From Myxococcota bacterium (lineage in GTDB: Bacteria > Myxococcota_A > UBA9160 > UBA4427), in NCBI GenBank assembly GCA_028278345.1, contig JANQEL010000288.1:1-64000 (forward strand): DNA of 64,000 bases, given 5' to 3'. This document shows positions 32,306 through 41,064 of this stretch, one piece after another. Position 1 is the stretch's first letter. Each line of letters starts with the position of its first letter. The notes beneath the pieces are model-generated. The model searched no databases and had not been told where the DNA came from. It saw only the letters and a list, made by a program, of their open reading frames with translations. The position numbers were made by a program, and so were the translations under genes.

Positions 32306-34183
32306 TCAGGGCGCGTACCAAATGGGCGAGGTGTAGGCGCGCTCCTGGATCGCCGTGGGGATGTGCTCGGCGAGTTCGCTGCCGAAGTACTTCGCGTCGT
32401 AGGCCGTCCAGCGCGGAGTCGGGATCTCGAGCACGCGTACGTAGTAGAAGGAAGGCTGCTTGGGATCGAAATCCGGGTCCTCGAAGTAACCGACGAGTTG
32501 CCCAGCGCCGATCGTATTGGTCCAGCTCGCGTTCTTCACGTCGACGGTGTTGCCCACCGGAGGAAGCTTCCCGTTGCGACCCGGCTTGCGGCGGTCGGCG
32601 TCGGACCAGACGACGTCGAAGACCTTCTCGTGGGTCCGCCCCTTCTTGTCCAGCCAGCCCTTGATGATCTGCACGCGGTCGAGGTTGCCGCTAACGGGAT
32701 CCTTCAGCGCCGCGACGAGGAAGCGGGGCGACTGCTTCTTCTTCCGATTCTTGCCCTCGAGCATTCCTCCCATCGGAACACCACCGGCGTAGCCGCGCTG
32801 GGCGATATCCGACGCGCTCGCGTCCTCGGCCTCGAAGTCGAAGCCCCCGAAGAAGCGCACGATCATGCGCGGGCCGCTCGTGGCGTAGACCTCGCGCAGC
32901 TGCATCGCATCCCAGATGGCTTCGCGCGTGTTCTCCGTCGCCCACACAGCGGCGTAACCCGAAGCCCCCGTTTCCCAGATCTGCCACATGTCGGGGTTGT
33001 CGAGGCGCACCATGGGTTCGTTGGCCCGCGTCGGGTTGGGTTCGACGCTCGCGAACTTGCCGAAGAAGTTGTCCTCTTCGGCAGTGGCGAGCGAGGTGTG
33101 ACTATCGGTCGAGCCCACCATGCCGATGCGATAGGGGTTGGTGCCGAGCTTACGTTCGAGGGCCAGGCCGTTCTTGAGCGCCTCGCGCGCGTACTCGTAT
33201 TGCAGCATGTCGTCGGTCTTGAGCGTCTCCATCGACGTGTTGCCGCGATCCCAGGTCTCGAAATCGGCGAACTCGTCGTCGGGCGAGAGGTAGGGGTGTG
33301 CTTCGCCGTCGCCCTTGATCTGGGTCACTTCGTAGATGGGCTCCCAGCGCGCCCGCGTCTCGACGTAGTCGGCGTCGATCGGACCCTTCGTGTTGGGATT
33401 CGTTTCGACGGGGAACATCTGGCCGTTCGAGAGATTGCCGTTGTGCGCGAGGGCCAGGACCTTGCTGCCAGTCTTGTCCTCGTAGCGCTGCATCCACTTC
33501 CACAAGTCCTGCGGATTGATGCTCTCGGTAGCGGTAAAGGGAAGGAGTTGTCGGGCCACATCTGCGTTGCCGCGATAGAGCACATTGCGATGCAGCTTGT
33601 CGCCACCCTGGGTCGGGGTCCACTCGTAGCCGATCATGGCCGTGAAGCGTCCGGGCTCGTTGTAGCGATCGGCGGTGGTGACGTAGCGCTCCCAGACCGT
33701 GGTCTGGATTTCCTTGTTCAGCATCGGGCTGTCGGTATCACCCATCAGGAACCCGGCGATGCTGATGAAGCCCTCGGCCGCGTCCCGCCCCCCTTTGAGG
33801 ATCTTCTCGCGCGCTGCAGCCATCTCGGGATCGGCGAGCAGGGTCTCGTTACCGCGCAACAGTTCGTCCACCGAGCCCATGGCGTCCGAGTGATCGGTCA
33901 CGACCAGGAAGTCGAGGGGGCTGCGCAGGCGCACCTTCTGCCCGGTCGACGAAACCACGTCTTCACCGCGGGCGAAGCGGTAGGCCGCTTCGGCGTCGAG
34001 CTGCACTCCCAGCGATCGCGCGTCGAAGGACATCGTCGTGTGGAGATGCGTATCGCCCCACAGCACCCGCGAGGGATACTGGCCGTCGGCGTACGGCGAG
34101 TAGACGGCATCGGATGCACTCGCCGTCACAGACGTCACGGCGAGCAGCGAGATCGTGAAGAGCATGGAGAGGATGGGCTTCAC
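32306..34183 (-). CDS. Exported DUF3604 protein (PHP-like fold)
   Basis: 625 residues. The GTG at 34183 follows GGAG and starts a signal peptide (KPILSMLFTISLLAVTSVTA, cleavage near ASA). DUF3604 proteins have a PHP-like metal centre: WGDTHLHTTMSFDA, LVVTDHSDAMG and MVGSTDSHTSLA supply the conserved His/Asp residues. GYEWTPTQGGDKLHRN and the long C-terminal beta region complete the family length. Function is not established for most members; a periplasmic phosphoesterase or similar hydrolase is plausible. These genes are often numerous in marine proteobacteria. No regulatory motif stands out. Confidence 0.92.
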   Translation of the reverse strand: MKPILSMLFTISLLAVTSVTASASDAVYSPYADGQYPSRVLWGDTHLHTTMSFDARSLGVQLDAEAAYRFARGEDVVSSTGQKVRLRSPLDFLVVTDHSDAMGSVDELLRGNETLLADPEMAAAREKILKGGRDAAEGFISIAGFLMGDTDSPMLNKEIQTTVWERYVTTADRYNEPGRFTAMIGYEWTPTQGGDKLHRNVLYRGNADVARQLLPFTATESINPQDLWKWMQRYEDKTGSKVLALAHNGNLSNGQMFPVETNPNTKGPIDADYVETRARWEPIYEVTQIKGDGEAHPYLSPDDEFADFETWDRGNTSMETLKTDDMLQYEYAREALKNGLALERKLGTNPYRIGMVGSTDSHTSLATAEEDNFFGKFASVEPNPTRANEPMVRLDNPDMWQIWETGASGYAAVWATENTREAIWDAMQLREVYATSGPRMIVRFFGGFDFEAEDASASDIAQRGYAGGVPMGGMLEGKNRKKKQSPRFLVAALKDPVSGNLDRVQIIKGWLDKKGRTHEKVFDVVWSDADRRKPGRNGKLPPVGNTVDVKNASWTNTIGAGQLVGYFEDPDFDPKQPSFYYVRVLEIPTPRWTAYDAKYFGSELAEHIPTAIQERAYTSPIWYAP

Positions 34184-34264
34184 GGCGCAGATCTCCTTTC
34201 GAATCCGGGTGGACCAAGAACAGTACACCCTGGAATCCGAAAGCGATCCCTCGCGTTTCGAGGA

Positions 34265-35569
34265 TCAGAGGGCGTGGAGCTTGACGGGCAACCTCGCGAT
34301 GCCGCGCACGAAATTCGAGTGCACGCGGGTCGGCGCTCCCACGACTTCGACGTTGGAGAAGCGCCGCATGATCTCCTCCCACAGCACCTGCAGCTGCATC
34401 TCGGCGAGGCGACTGCCCACGCAGTAGTGGACACCCCAACCGAACGAAAGGTGGCTCTTCGCGTTCGGTCGGTCGATCAGGAATTCGTTGGCCCGTTCGA
34501 TCGCAGTTTCGTCGCGGTTCCCCGACGCGTACCACATGACCACCTTATCGCCCTTGCGAATGGTCTTGCGGTTCAGCTCGAAATCGCGCGTCGCGTTGCG
34601 TCGCATGTGGGAGAGCGGTGTCTGCCAGCGAATCATCTCACTCACCATGTTGGGGATGAGCTCGGGGTTGGCGCGTAGCTTGTCGTACTCCGCAGGATGT
34701 TCGTTCAGCGCCAGCACGCCGCCCGAGATCGAATTGCGCGTCGTGTCATTGCCGCCGACGATGAGCAGCACCAGCGTTCCGAGGTAGTCCATCGGATCGA
34801 GATCGCCCATGGATTCGCTGTTCGCCATCAGACTCACGAGGTCGAGGGAATCCGACTTCTCGCCCGGCTTGGCCTTGCGCTCCTTGGCGAGCCCCTGGAA
34901 GACCCCGAGGCACTCCAACAACGCCGCCTTTCGCTCGTCATGGGTCACCATGTTGGCCCCGACCTGTGCTTCGTCCGACGTCGCCATCTCCGACCAGAAC
35001 GTCAGTCGTCGGCGTTCCTCGTACGGAAAATCGAAGAGCGTGGCCAGCATCGCGGTCGTGAGTTCGATCGAGACCTTGTCGACCCAATCGAACTCCTCAC
35101 CGACGGGGAGTGAGTCGAGGATGTCGCCCGCCCGCTGTCGAATCAGCGGTTCGAGGTATTTCAGGTTTCGGGGGGCCACCGCCGGACGGACGGTATTGCG
35201 ATGAGAGATGTGGCGCGGGCCGTCCATCGCGATGAAACCGGGTGAGAGCGCGAAGTCGGGCTCCGGATCGCCGATCACGATGGATCCATTCCCCGAGCTG
35301 AAGACCTCGTGGTTCTTCTCGACCGTCACGATGTCGTCGAAAGTCGTGATCGACCAATAGGGACCGAAGAAGCTCTCCGCCGTGTAGTGGACGGGATCCT
35401 CTTTGCGCAGGCGCTCGAACCACTCGAAGTGCGTGTCGCTCGCCCAGAGACCGGGGTCCGAGGGATCGATCCTCTCGAGTGGGAAGGACCAGGGGTCGGC
35501 TCCGAGCTGACCGGTCTGGTCGGGGGCGGTGAAGGGGGTCGTGGCGGGGGTTTCGGGCGCGACAGTCAT
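34265..35569 (-). CDS. Cytochrome P450 (CYP125/142-like class)
   Basis: 434 residues, soluble bacterial P450. The I-helix oxygen-activating motif is VGGNDTT (271-277), ExxR is Glu311-Arg314 (EMIRW), and the haem-ligand loop FGWGVHYCVGSRLAEMQ places the thiolate at Cys383. The GGNDTTR and RRNATRDFE motifs are typical of bacterial P450s acting on sterol side chains, terpenoids or alkanes. AGGAG lies six bases before the ATG. It is divergent from a TetR gene with a 22-bp inverted repeat right at the P450 ribosome-binding site. A paralogue sits at 57368. No ferredoxin partner is adjacent. Confidence 0.95.
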   Translation of the reverse strand: MTVAPETPATTPFTAPDQTGQLGADPWSFPLERIDPSDPGLWASDTHFEWFERLRKEDPVHYTAESFFGPYWSITTFDDIVTVEKNHEVFSSGNGSIVIGDPEPDFALSPGFIAMDGPRHISHRNTVRPAVAPRNLKYLEPLIRQRAGDILDSLPVGEEFDWVDKVSIELTTAMLATLFDFPYEERRRLTFWSEMATSDEAQVGANMVTHDERKAALLECLGVFQGLAKERKAKPGEKSDSLDLVSLMANSESMGDLDPMDYLGTLVLLIVGGNDTTRNSISGGVLALNEHPAEYDKLRANPELIPNMVSEMIRWQTPLSHMRRNATRDFELNRKTIRKGDKVVMWYASGNRDETAIERANEFLIDRPNAKSHLSFGWGVHYCVGSRLAEMQLQVLWEEIMRRFSNVEVVGAPTRVHSNFVRGIARLPVKLHAL

Positions 35570-35578
35570 GCTGGGCTC

Positions 35579-35600
35579 CTATTGAGGATTGACTCAGTAG
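35579..35600. promoter_or_regulatory. Candidate TetR operator overlapping P450 leader
   Basis: CTATTGAG-N6-CTCAGTAG is a 22-bp inverted repeat with one mismatch, and a further TGAGTAG half-site lies at 35614-35620. It begins at the Shine-Dalgarno of the P450 gene and lies 58 bp from the TetR start, so binding could block both promoters. Confidence 0.6.
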
Positions 35601-35657
35601 AGCAAATCACATATTGAGTAGATCCGCAATAACGAAATCGCCCGCCGGGAGCCGAAG

Positions 35658-36290
35658 TTGCCGACCGCCCAGCCCGCCCGCCGTCCCCGCGCCGCCCGCC
35701 TTCCTCCGGAGGAGCGGCGTGCCCGGCTCCTCGACGCCGCGATCCACGTCTTCGCCCGCCGCGGGATCGGGGCCGCGCGGCCCTCGGAGGTCGCCGTCGA
35801 GGCCGAGGTCTCCGAGGCCACCGTCTATACCTACTTCCCCACCCGCGCCGAGCTGCGGGACGCCGTGCTCCGCGCCGTCGGCGACCACTACTACGACCTG
35901 ACGCGAAGCTCCCTCGACGCCTCGGCCGGTGCACCCCTCGCCGCGCGACTCGGGGGGCTGATCGAGGAGATCGCCGAGTCGGTCGAGCGCGACCCCGACC
36001 ACGCCCGCGTCTGGGTCAATTGGGGTGCGGCCATTCGCGACGAGGTGTGGCCCGCCTTCCTCGAGAACGAGAACCGCTCGATCGATCTGATCACGTCGCT
36101 GATCGACGAGGCCAGCGACGACGAGGGCCGCCGATTCCTGGAGCGCAGCCACCCTGAGGATCTCGCGCGCCTGATCATCGGCACCTGCGAGACGATGGTG
36201 CGCCTCGTCCTCGCCGGACACTCCCCCGAGACGATCGACCGCTTCGTGCGCTCGGCCCGGGTGGTGCTCTTCGACGATGCGCCTGCCTGA
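35658..36290 (+). CDS. TetR/AcrR family transcriptional regulator, TTG start
   Basis: 210 residues. The TTG at 35658 follows GGGAGCCGAAG and no ATG lies between it and the HTH. The HTH (ARPSEVAVEAEVSEATVYTY, then FPTRAELRDAVLRAV) is canonical. The ligand domain carries EDLARLIIGTCETMVRLVLAGH. The first ~60 codons are extremely GC-rich even for this region. It is divergent from the P450 gene and presumably represses it; the inducer may be the P450 substrate. Confidence 0.92.
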   Translation: MPTAQPARRPRAARLPPEERRARLLDAAIHVFARRGIGAARPSEVAVEAEVSEATVYTYFPTRAELRDAVLRAVGDHYYDLTRSSLDASAGAPLAARLGGLIEEIAESVERDPDHARVWVNWGAAIRDEVWPAFLENENRSIDLITSLIDEASDDEGRRFLERSHPEDLARLIIGTCETMVRLVLAGHSPETIDRFVRSARVVLFDDAPA

Positions 36291-36320
36291 TCGCCAGGGA
36301 GTGATAGCAGCCGCGAGGAC

Positions 36321-38279
36321 TCAGCCCCGATCTTCCTTGCTGGGCTCGTTCGAAGCGGGCTCGCCTTCGAAGTCGTTGGTGTAGCCCTTCGGCGGTGGCG
36401 TCCAACCGCGCTCGGCCCGGGAGTGGCGATCATCGCGGTCGCGCTGCATCGCGTCGGCCATCGCGGCGTCGAGTTGCATGAAGAGTTCCTGGTGGTCGCG
36501 ACCCAGGCGCTCGCCGTCGGGGCGCTGCTGCCACGCCGCGTAGAGAGCTTCGCGCACATCCCGTTCGGCCGACTCGAAGGTCGACCGCAAATGACCCGCC
36601 CGAAACGGATGGACACCGAGTTCGCGTAGCGCCCGGGTGCCGAGGTCGAGTGCAGCGCTGAAGGTCTCGCGCACGATGTAGTCCGCGCCCGCTTCCTGCA
36701 ACCGGTAGTCGTGGCCCCGATCGAAGGCCCGCGCGAGAACCCGCACGTGAGGGTGGCGGTGCTTCACGTGTTCGACGATGCCGACCGCCTGATCCACCTC
36801 GTCGATGGCCACGACGATGAGTGCGGCTTCGTCGATCCCGGCCGTGTGCAACAGGTCGGGCCGCGTGGCATCACCGAACCAGCTCTTGACCTCGACCGCG
36901 CGCATGTTCTCGATCTGGGCCACCTGACGATCGAGTACGACGGTCTCGATCCCATTCGCCTCGAGCAGCCGATTCACGATCTGACCGAAGCGACCGATCC
37001 CCGCGATGATGACCTTGCCCTGGTCGTCGATCTCGTCGGCCTCGCGCTCTTCCGCATCCTGCGTGTAGCGAGGAATGATGACGCGATCGAAAACGATGAA
37101 GAGGAGTGGCGTCAGGAACATCGAGAGCCCCACGACCAACGCAAGGATCGGTGCCACTTCGGGGGGCACGACATGGCTACCCACTGCGAAGCTCAGCAAC
37201 ACGAAACCGAACTCCCCCGCCTGGGCGAGGGAGAGGGTGAACAACCAACCCTCGCTGCGTCGCACGCCGAACGCGGCGCCCAGACCAAAGAGGATGGCGC
37301 CCTTCAGCACCATCACGCCGACGGTCAAGGCCAGAACGAGGACCGCGTTTTCCGACAGGACGTCGAACCGAATCCCTGCTCCGACCGTGATGAAGAAGAG
37401 CCCGAGCAAGAGCCCCTTGAAGGGTTCGATGTCGGTTTCGAGTTCGTGTCTGAACTCGCTGTTGGCGAGCACGACACCGGCGAGGAAGGTGCCCAGTGCG
37501 GGGGAAAGGCCGACGAGCATCATCAATACGGCCACCCCGATCACCAGGGTGAGCGCAACGGCGGTGAACGCTTCACGTAGCCCGGTGGCGGCCACCATGC
37601 GAAACAGCGGCCGCGAGAGGTAGTGCCCGCCGAGCACCACCGCGCCGATCGAACCGAGGACGACCAGTGCGGTGGCCCAGGGCTCGAGGTGTGCCACCAG
37701 GGAGGCGCCGCCATGGCCCGCATCCGCACCATGCCCTCCGACCGTGCCCGCAGCCTCGATGATCTCGGGTACCGCAAGCAGCGGAATGACGGCGAGCATC
37801 GGGATGACGGCGATGTCCTGGAAGAGCAGGACCGAAAAGGCCGAGCGCCCTCCGGATGTCGAGGCGAGGCCCTTCTCCTGAAGCGTCTGCAGCACGATGG
37901 CCGTCGACGAGAGCGAGAGAATGAAGCTGATCGCGATGGCGGTCTGCCATTCGAGGCCGAAGCCCAGCGCGATCGCGGCAACCGCCGTCGCCGTGACCAG
38001 CACCTGCAAACCACCCAGCCCCAGCAGGCGATCGCGCATCGACCACAACATGCGCGGATCGAGTTCGAGGCCGACGAGGAAGAGCATCATGACGACGCCG
38101 AACTCGGCGTAGTGCTGGAGCTGATTGGTCTCGTCCCCGACCAGGCCGAGCACAGGGCCGATCACCACGCCGGCCATCAGGTAGCCGAGCACCGAGCCGA
38201 GCCCGAGTCGCTTGGCGAGGGGCACCGCCACGACGGCCGCCGAAAGGTAGATGAAGGCGTTGAGCAGCGTGTCGGTCAC
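36321..38279 (-). CDS. kefC: KefB/KefC-type cation:proton antiporter with RCK domain
   Basis: 652 residues. The first ~385 residues form the CPA2 antiporter domain with about 12 membrane segments (for example MLFLVGLELDPRML and the GLSPALGTFLAGVVLAN discontinuous-helix region). Residues ~405-520 are a TrkA-N/RCK nucleotide-binding domain (KVIIAGIGRFGQIVNRLLEA). A charged C-terminal tail follows. Kef systems release K+ when glutathione adducts accumulate and acidify the cell to protect it from electrophiles. The GTG start overlaps the stop of a KefF-like quinone-reductase gene, the known regulatory partner, which supports a Kef role over a simple Na+/H+ antiporter. Confidence 0.92.
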   Translation of the reverse strand: MTDTLLNAFIYLSAAVVAVPLAKRLGLGSVLGYLMAGVVIGPVLGLVGDETNQLQHYAEFGVVMMLFLVGLELDPRMLWSMRDRLLGLGGLQVLVTATAVAAIALGFGLEWQTAIAISFILSLSSTAIVLQTLQEKGLASTSGGRSAFSVLLFQDIAVIPMLAVIPLLAVPEIIEAAGTVGGHGADAGHGGASLVAHLEPWATALVVLGSIGAVVLGGHYLSRPLFRMVAATGLREAFTAVALTLVIGVAVLMMLVGLSPALGTFLAGVVLANSEFRHELETDIEPFKGLLLGLFFITVGAGIRFDVLSENAVLVLALTVGVMVLKGAILFGLGAAFGVRRSEGWLFTLSLAQAGEFGFVLLSFAVGSHVVPPEVAPILALVVGLSMFLTPLLFIVFDRVIIPRYTQDAEEREADEIDDQGKVIIAGIGRFGQIVNRLLEANGIETVVLDRQVAQIENMRAVEVKSWFGDATRPDLLHTAGIDEAALIVVAIDEVDQAVGIVEHVKHRHPHVRVLARAFDRGHDYRLQEAGADYIVRETFSAALDLGTRALRELGVHPFRAGHLRSTFESAERDVREALYAAWQQRPDGERLGRDHQELFMQLDAAMADAMQRDRDDRHSRAERGWTPPPKGYTNDFEGEPASNEPSKEDRG

Positions 38280-38920
38280 GTCGCGTCCCCCGACCGTGCC
38301 CCCTCGATCAACGCGTTGAGCGTCGGAACCCGCGCGGCGGCCTCGGTGTCGAGGGCGTCGTGCTTCAAGGTGTCGAGCAAGCGCACCCAGTCCTCGACGT
38401 GCGATCGCACCCGACCTTCTTCATGGGCCGCGCGCGCACCGAAGAGCGCGAATGGTGCGATGAAGCGCATCCCACACATCGTCGCCGTCTGTTCGATCGG
38501 ACGCAGCAACTCACCGATCGTGTAGTGGTTGAAGCCGTCGGCGTGATAGGCCTTCTCGGGGCCCCCTGCGGTCAATGCACAGAGCAGGATCTTGTTCTGC
38601 AGCGCCGTTCCGTCGTGCCCATACGCAAAGCCGTACTCGAGGACGAGGTCCTGCCACTCCTTCAAGATCGCGGGCGTCGAGTACCAGTAGAGCGGGAACA
38701 TGAAGACGATCACGTCGTGATCGCGCAACCGTTGCTGTTCGAGATCGATGTCGATCTGGTAGTCGGGATACTCCGCGTAGAGATCGACGACGGTCACACC
38801 CTCGCGGTCGAGGGAAGCCGCCAACAGCTCGGCGTTCACCTCACTGCGGTCGATCGAGGGGTGGGCAAACAGAACCAGGACGCGCCTGGGATCGGACGAC
38901 GCGTTGCTATCCGACGTCAC
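38276..38920 (-). CDS. kefF: KefF/KefG-type NAD(P)H:quinone oxidoreductase
   Basis: 214 residues of the flavodoxin-like NQO1 family: RRVLVLFAHPSIDRSEVN (FMN phosphate loop), VIVFMFPLYWYSTPAILKEW and ALTAGGPEKAY. In enterobacteria KefF or KefG binds Kef antiporters and is required for full activity. Here the gene overlaps the antiporter start by four bases. The GTG start shares one base with the stop of the MaoC gene, so the three genes are a coupled operon. Upstream in-frame codons have no protein-like sequence, hence this start. Confidence 0.92.
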   Translation of the reverse strand: MTSDSNASSDPRRVLVLFAHPSIDRSEVNAELLAASLDREGVTVVDLYAEYPDYQIDIDLEQQRLRDHDVIVFMFPLYWYSTPAILKEWQDLVLEYGFAYGHDGTALQNKILLCALTAGGPEKAYHADGFNHYTIGELLRPIEQTATMCGMRFIAPFALFGARAAHEEGRVRSHVEDWVRLLDTLKHDALDTEAAARVPTLNALIEGARSGDAT

Positions 38921-39393
38921 TATCCCTGCAACAGCGTGATCATGTTGTAGAGCACCGCGGGCCGTTCGTTGCCGACGACGTGGATCGCCGCTTCTTGCTC
39001 GACGCGCACGCCCTTCTTGCCCGCTTCGACCGAGACGAGGCGGCTGCGAGCGTGCACCTTCGAGCCGACCGGGACCGGACTCAGGAAGCGGAGCTTGTCG
39101 GAGCCGTAGTTCACGCCGTTCTTGACGCCGACTGTCTTGTACTTGGCGGGCAACGATGCGGCGAGCTTCGGCATCAGCGATAGCGTGAAGAAGCCGTGCA
39201 CGATCGGGCCGCCGAAGGGGCTCTCCTTCTTGCATCGCTCGACGTCGATGTGGATCCACTGGTGGTCGCCGGTCACGTCGGCGAACTGATTCACCATCTC
39301 CTGGGTGACCTCGATCGCATCGCCGAACTCGCCGAACTCATCGCTCACGTACTTCTGCTGGGCCTCGACGTCGTCGAATCGAATCTCTTCCAT
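38920..39393 (-). CDS. MaoC-like (R)-hydratase
   Basis: 157 residues, a single hot-dog domain. The hydratase-2 motif is FADVTGDHQWIHID (Asp43, His48 as the catalytic pair), followed by SPFGGPIVHGFFTLSL. The enzyme adds water to trans-2-enoyl-CoA to make (R)-3-hydroxyacyl-CoA, or works in related polyketide/sterol side-chain steps. Translational overlap with the KefF-like gene is unexpected for the functions but clear in sequence. AGGAGCGAAGAAAG-type purines precede the ATG. The WS/DGAT gene ends 45 bp upstream on the same strand. Confidence 0.92.
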   Translation of the reverse strand: MEEIRFDDVEAQQKYVSDEFGEFGDAIEVTQEMVNQFADVTGDHQWIHIDVERCKKESPFGGPIVHGFFTLSLMPKLAASLPAKYKTVGVKNGVNYGSDKLRFLSPVPVGSKVHARSRLVSVEAGKKGVRVEQEAAIHVVGNERPAVLYNMITLLQG

Positions 39394-39437
39394 CTTTCTT
39401 CGCTCCTCGTTCTTCCTTTGGTGTGATCAGATCGTGT

Positions 39438-40943
39438 TCAAGCGGATGGGGCCTCGCCCTCTGCCGCCTTGGTCTCGCGCTCGGCCGCGCGGACGAGCTC
39501 CTGCAGGGATTCGTTGAACGCACCCTCGAAATCCCAGACGTCGGGCACCAGCTCGCGGCACGCGATCAACCCGAAGTAGAGTTGGTCGCGATAGCTCACG
39601 AGGGTGACGTTGAGACCCTGGCCGTCGGTGATCGCCGAGATCGGGTAGTAGCTGAGCATCTCCGCACCGCCGAGATAGAGCGACTCACGCGGCCCCGGCA
39701 CGTTCGAGATGATCACGTTGAACGGCGGGTTCATGCGGTCGAGGATCTTCGTGCGGTGGGCGATGCGTGCCGCCTGGGCGAGCAGTGCGGGCATCGCGAG
39801 TTCGGTCAGGTCGGTCATCATCGTCGCGGGCGTGGCCTGCTGCATGCGCTTGGCTTCGGCCATCGCCTCGTGGATCCGTCGAAGGCGTGCGACGGGATCC
39901 TTCTCGTCGGTCGCCAGCTCGGCGATGATGCTCGCGACGCGGTTCGTGTAGTCGGCGGTCTGCGATTCGGTGCGGACCGAAACCGGAACCATGGCCTTCA
40001 GCGGATCGCTGGGAACCGGCTCGCCGATGGACTCGAGATAGCGCCGCAGTGCGGAACCGGTGACCGCCATGACGACGTCGTTCAGCGTCGTTCCGAACGC
40101 CCGCTTCACCGTCTTGTAGTCGGCCAACGGCTGGGAGAAGTAGGCAAAGCGGCGATGCGGGGTGATGCCGGCGTTCCAGGGCGTCCGGGGCGCCGGCGCC
40201 TGGGGGATGCGATCCGCGTCGACCTCCGCACCGCGTCGGCGCAGGATCGAGCGGGTCAGCGGAAGCCGATCGAGGCCGACGCCCCGGGCGGCCGCGCCCA
40301 GTAGTTCGTTGCTTTCCCAGACATCGCGCGCCGTGCGATAGATCGTGCGCGCCATGCGTCCCGGCTGGAAGACGGCACCCGCGGCTCCGCGCATCAGCAT
40401 TTCGACTGCACTCGGATCGTTGTCGGGCACCCAGCGTTTCTTCGGAGGCTCGATCACGTCGCCGTTGGGATCGTGATCGAGCAGCTTCTCCATCATCTGC
40501 GAACCCGACACGCCATCGATGGTGGCGTGATGGATCTTCGAATAGAAACCGACCCGGCCTCCTTCGAGACCATCGATCACGTAGACCTCCCACAGCGGGC
40601 GCGAGCGATCGAGCGGACGCGCGTGCAAGCGCGAGAGGAGCTCGGATTGTTGCTGGTCGTCGCCCGGGGGCGGCACCGCGATGTGTCGCAGGTGGAAGTC
40701 GAGGTCGAACTCGCGGTCCTCGATCCAGTACGGTCGATCGAGACCGAGGGGCACCTCGGCGAGCTTGCGGCGATACGGAGGTAGCAGGTGGAGCCGCTCT
40801 TCGATGGTGTCCCGCAGCGACTCGAAGAAGCTGCCCGGCTCGAGGTTCGACACGTCGAAGGTGGCGTACGAGGCGATGTGGCCGAGTTGGCCACCGGTTT
40901 CGATGATGAGGAAGCTGTTGTCGAGACCCGAGAGTTGTTGCAT
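39438..40943 (-). CDS. Wax ester synthase/diacylglycerol acyltransferase (WS/DGAT)
   Basis: 501 residues, full length for the bacterial WS/DGAT family. The acyltransferase motif HHATIDG (His138, His139, Asp143) is intact, as are the N-terminal LSGLDNSFL, the PLW motif RPLWEVYVIDG, the NDVVMAV motif and NVPGPRESLYLGGA. It esterifies acyl-CoA with fatty alcohol or diacylglycerol on membrane or lipid-body surfaces to make storage lipid. It lies upstream of the MaoC gene on the same strand, which fits surplus acyl-CoA handling. It is divergent from a zinc alcohol dehydrogenase that could interconvert the alcohol substrate. Confidence 0.95.
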   Translation of the reverse strand: MQQLSGLDNSFLIIETGGQLGHIASYATFDVSNLEPGSFFESLRDTIEERLHLLPPYRRKLAEVPLGLDRPYWIEDREFDLDFHLRHIAVPPPGDDQQQSELLSRLHARPLDRSRPLWEVYVIDGLEGGRVGFYSKIHHATIDGVSGSQMMEKLLDHDPNGDVIEPPKKRWVPDNDPSAVEMLMRGAAGAVFQPGRMARTIYRTARDVWESNELLGAAARGVGLDRLPLTRSILRRRGAEVDADRIPQAPAPRTPWNAGITPHRRFAYFSQPLADYKTVKRAFGTTLNDVVMAVTGSALRRYLESIGEPVPSDPLKAMVPVSVRTESQTADYTNRVASIIAELATDEKDPVARLRRIHEAMAEAKRMQQATPATMMTDLTELAMPALLAQAARIAHRTKILDRMNPPFNVIISNVPGPRESLYLGGAEMLSYYPISAITDGQGLNVTLVSYRDQLYFGLIACRELVPDVWDFEGAFNESLQELVRAAERETKAAEGEAPSA

Positions 40944-40988
40944 GGGACGAACCTCGCTGGAGGCCGCGGTATCGCGGGGGGAGATGGA

Positions 40989-41029
40989 GACTACCGCACG
41001 GACGCGTCCCCAAGCGAGCTATGGTAGTC
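40989..41029. promoter_or_regulatory. Nested inverted repeats in WS/DGAT-ADH divergent gap
   Basis: GACTACC (40989-40995) and GGTAGTC (41023-41029) form seven-base arms around a 27-base spacer that itself holds the 10-bp palindrome GGACGCGTCC (41000-41009). The gap separates two divergent lipid/alcohol genes and may be a shared control region. Confidence 0.35.
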
Positions 41030-41064
41030 GCCTGGTCAACCCGGGAGGCATGGGAGATTCGAAC

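Noticed and set aside
32300..34678. Plus-strand frame of nearly 800 codons opposite the DUF3604 gene
   Set aside because: The leftward frame has a signal peptide and the PHP-like metal motifs. The plus-strand frame has low-complexity Val/Glu/Arg-rich sequence.
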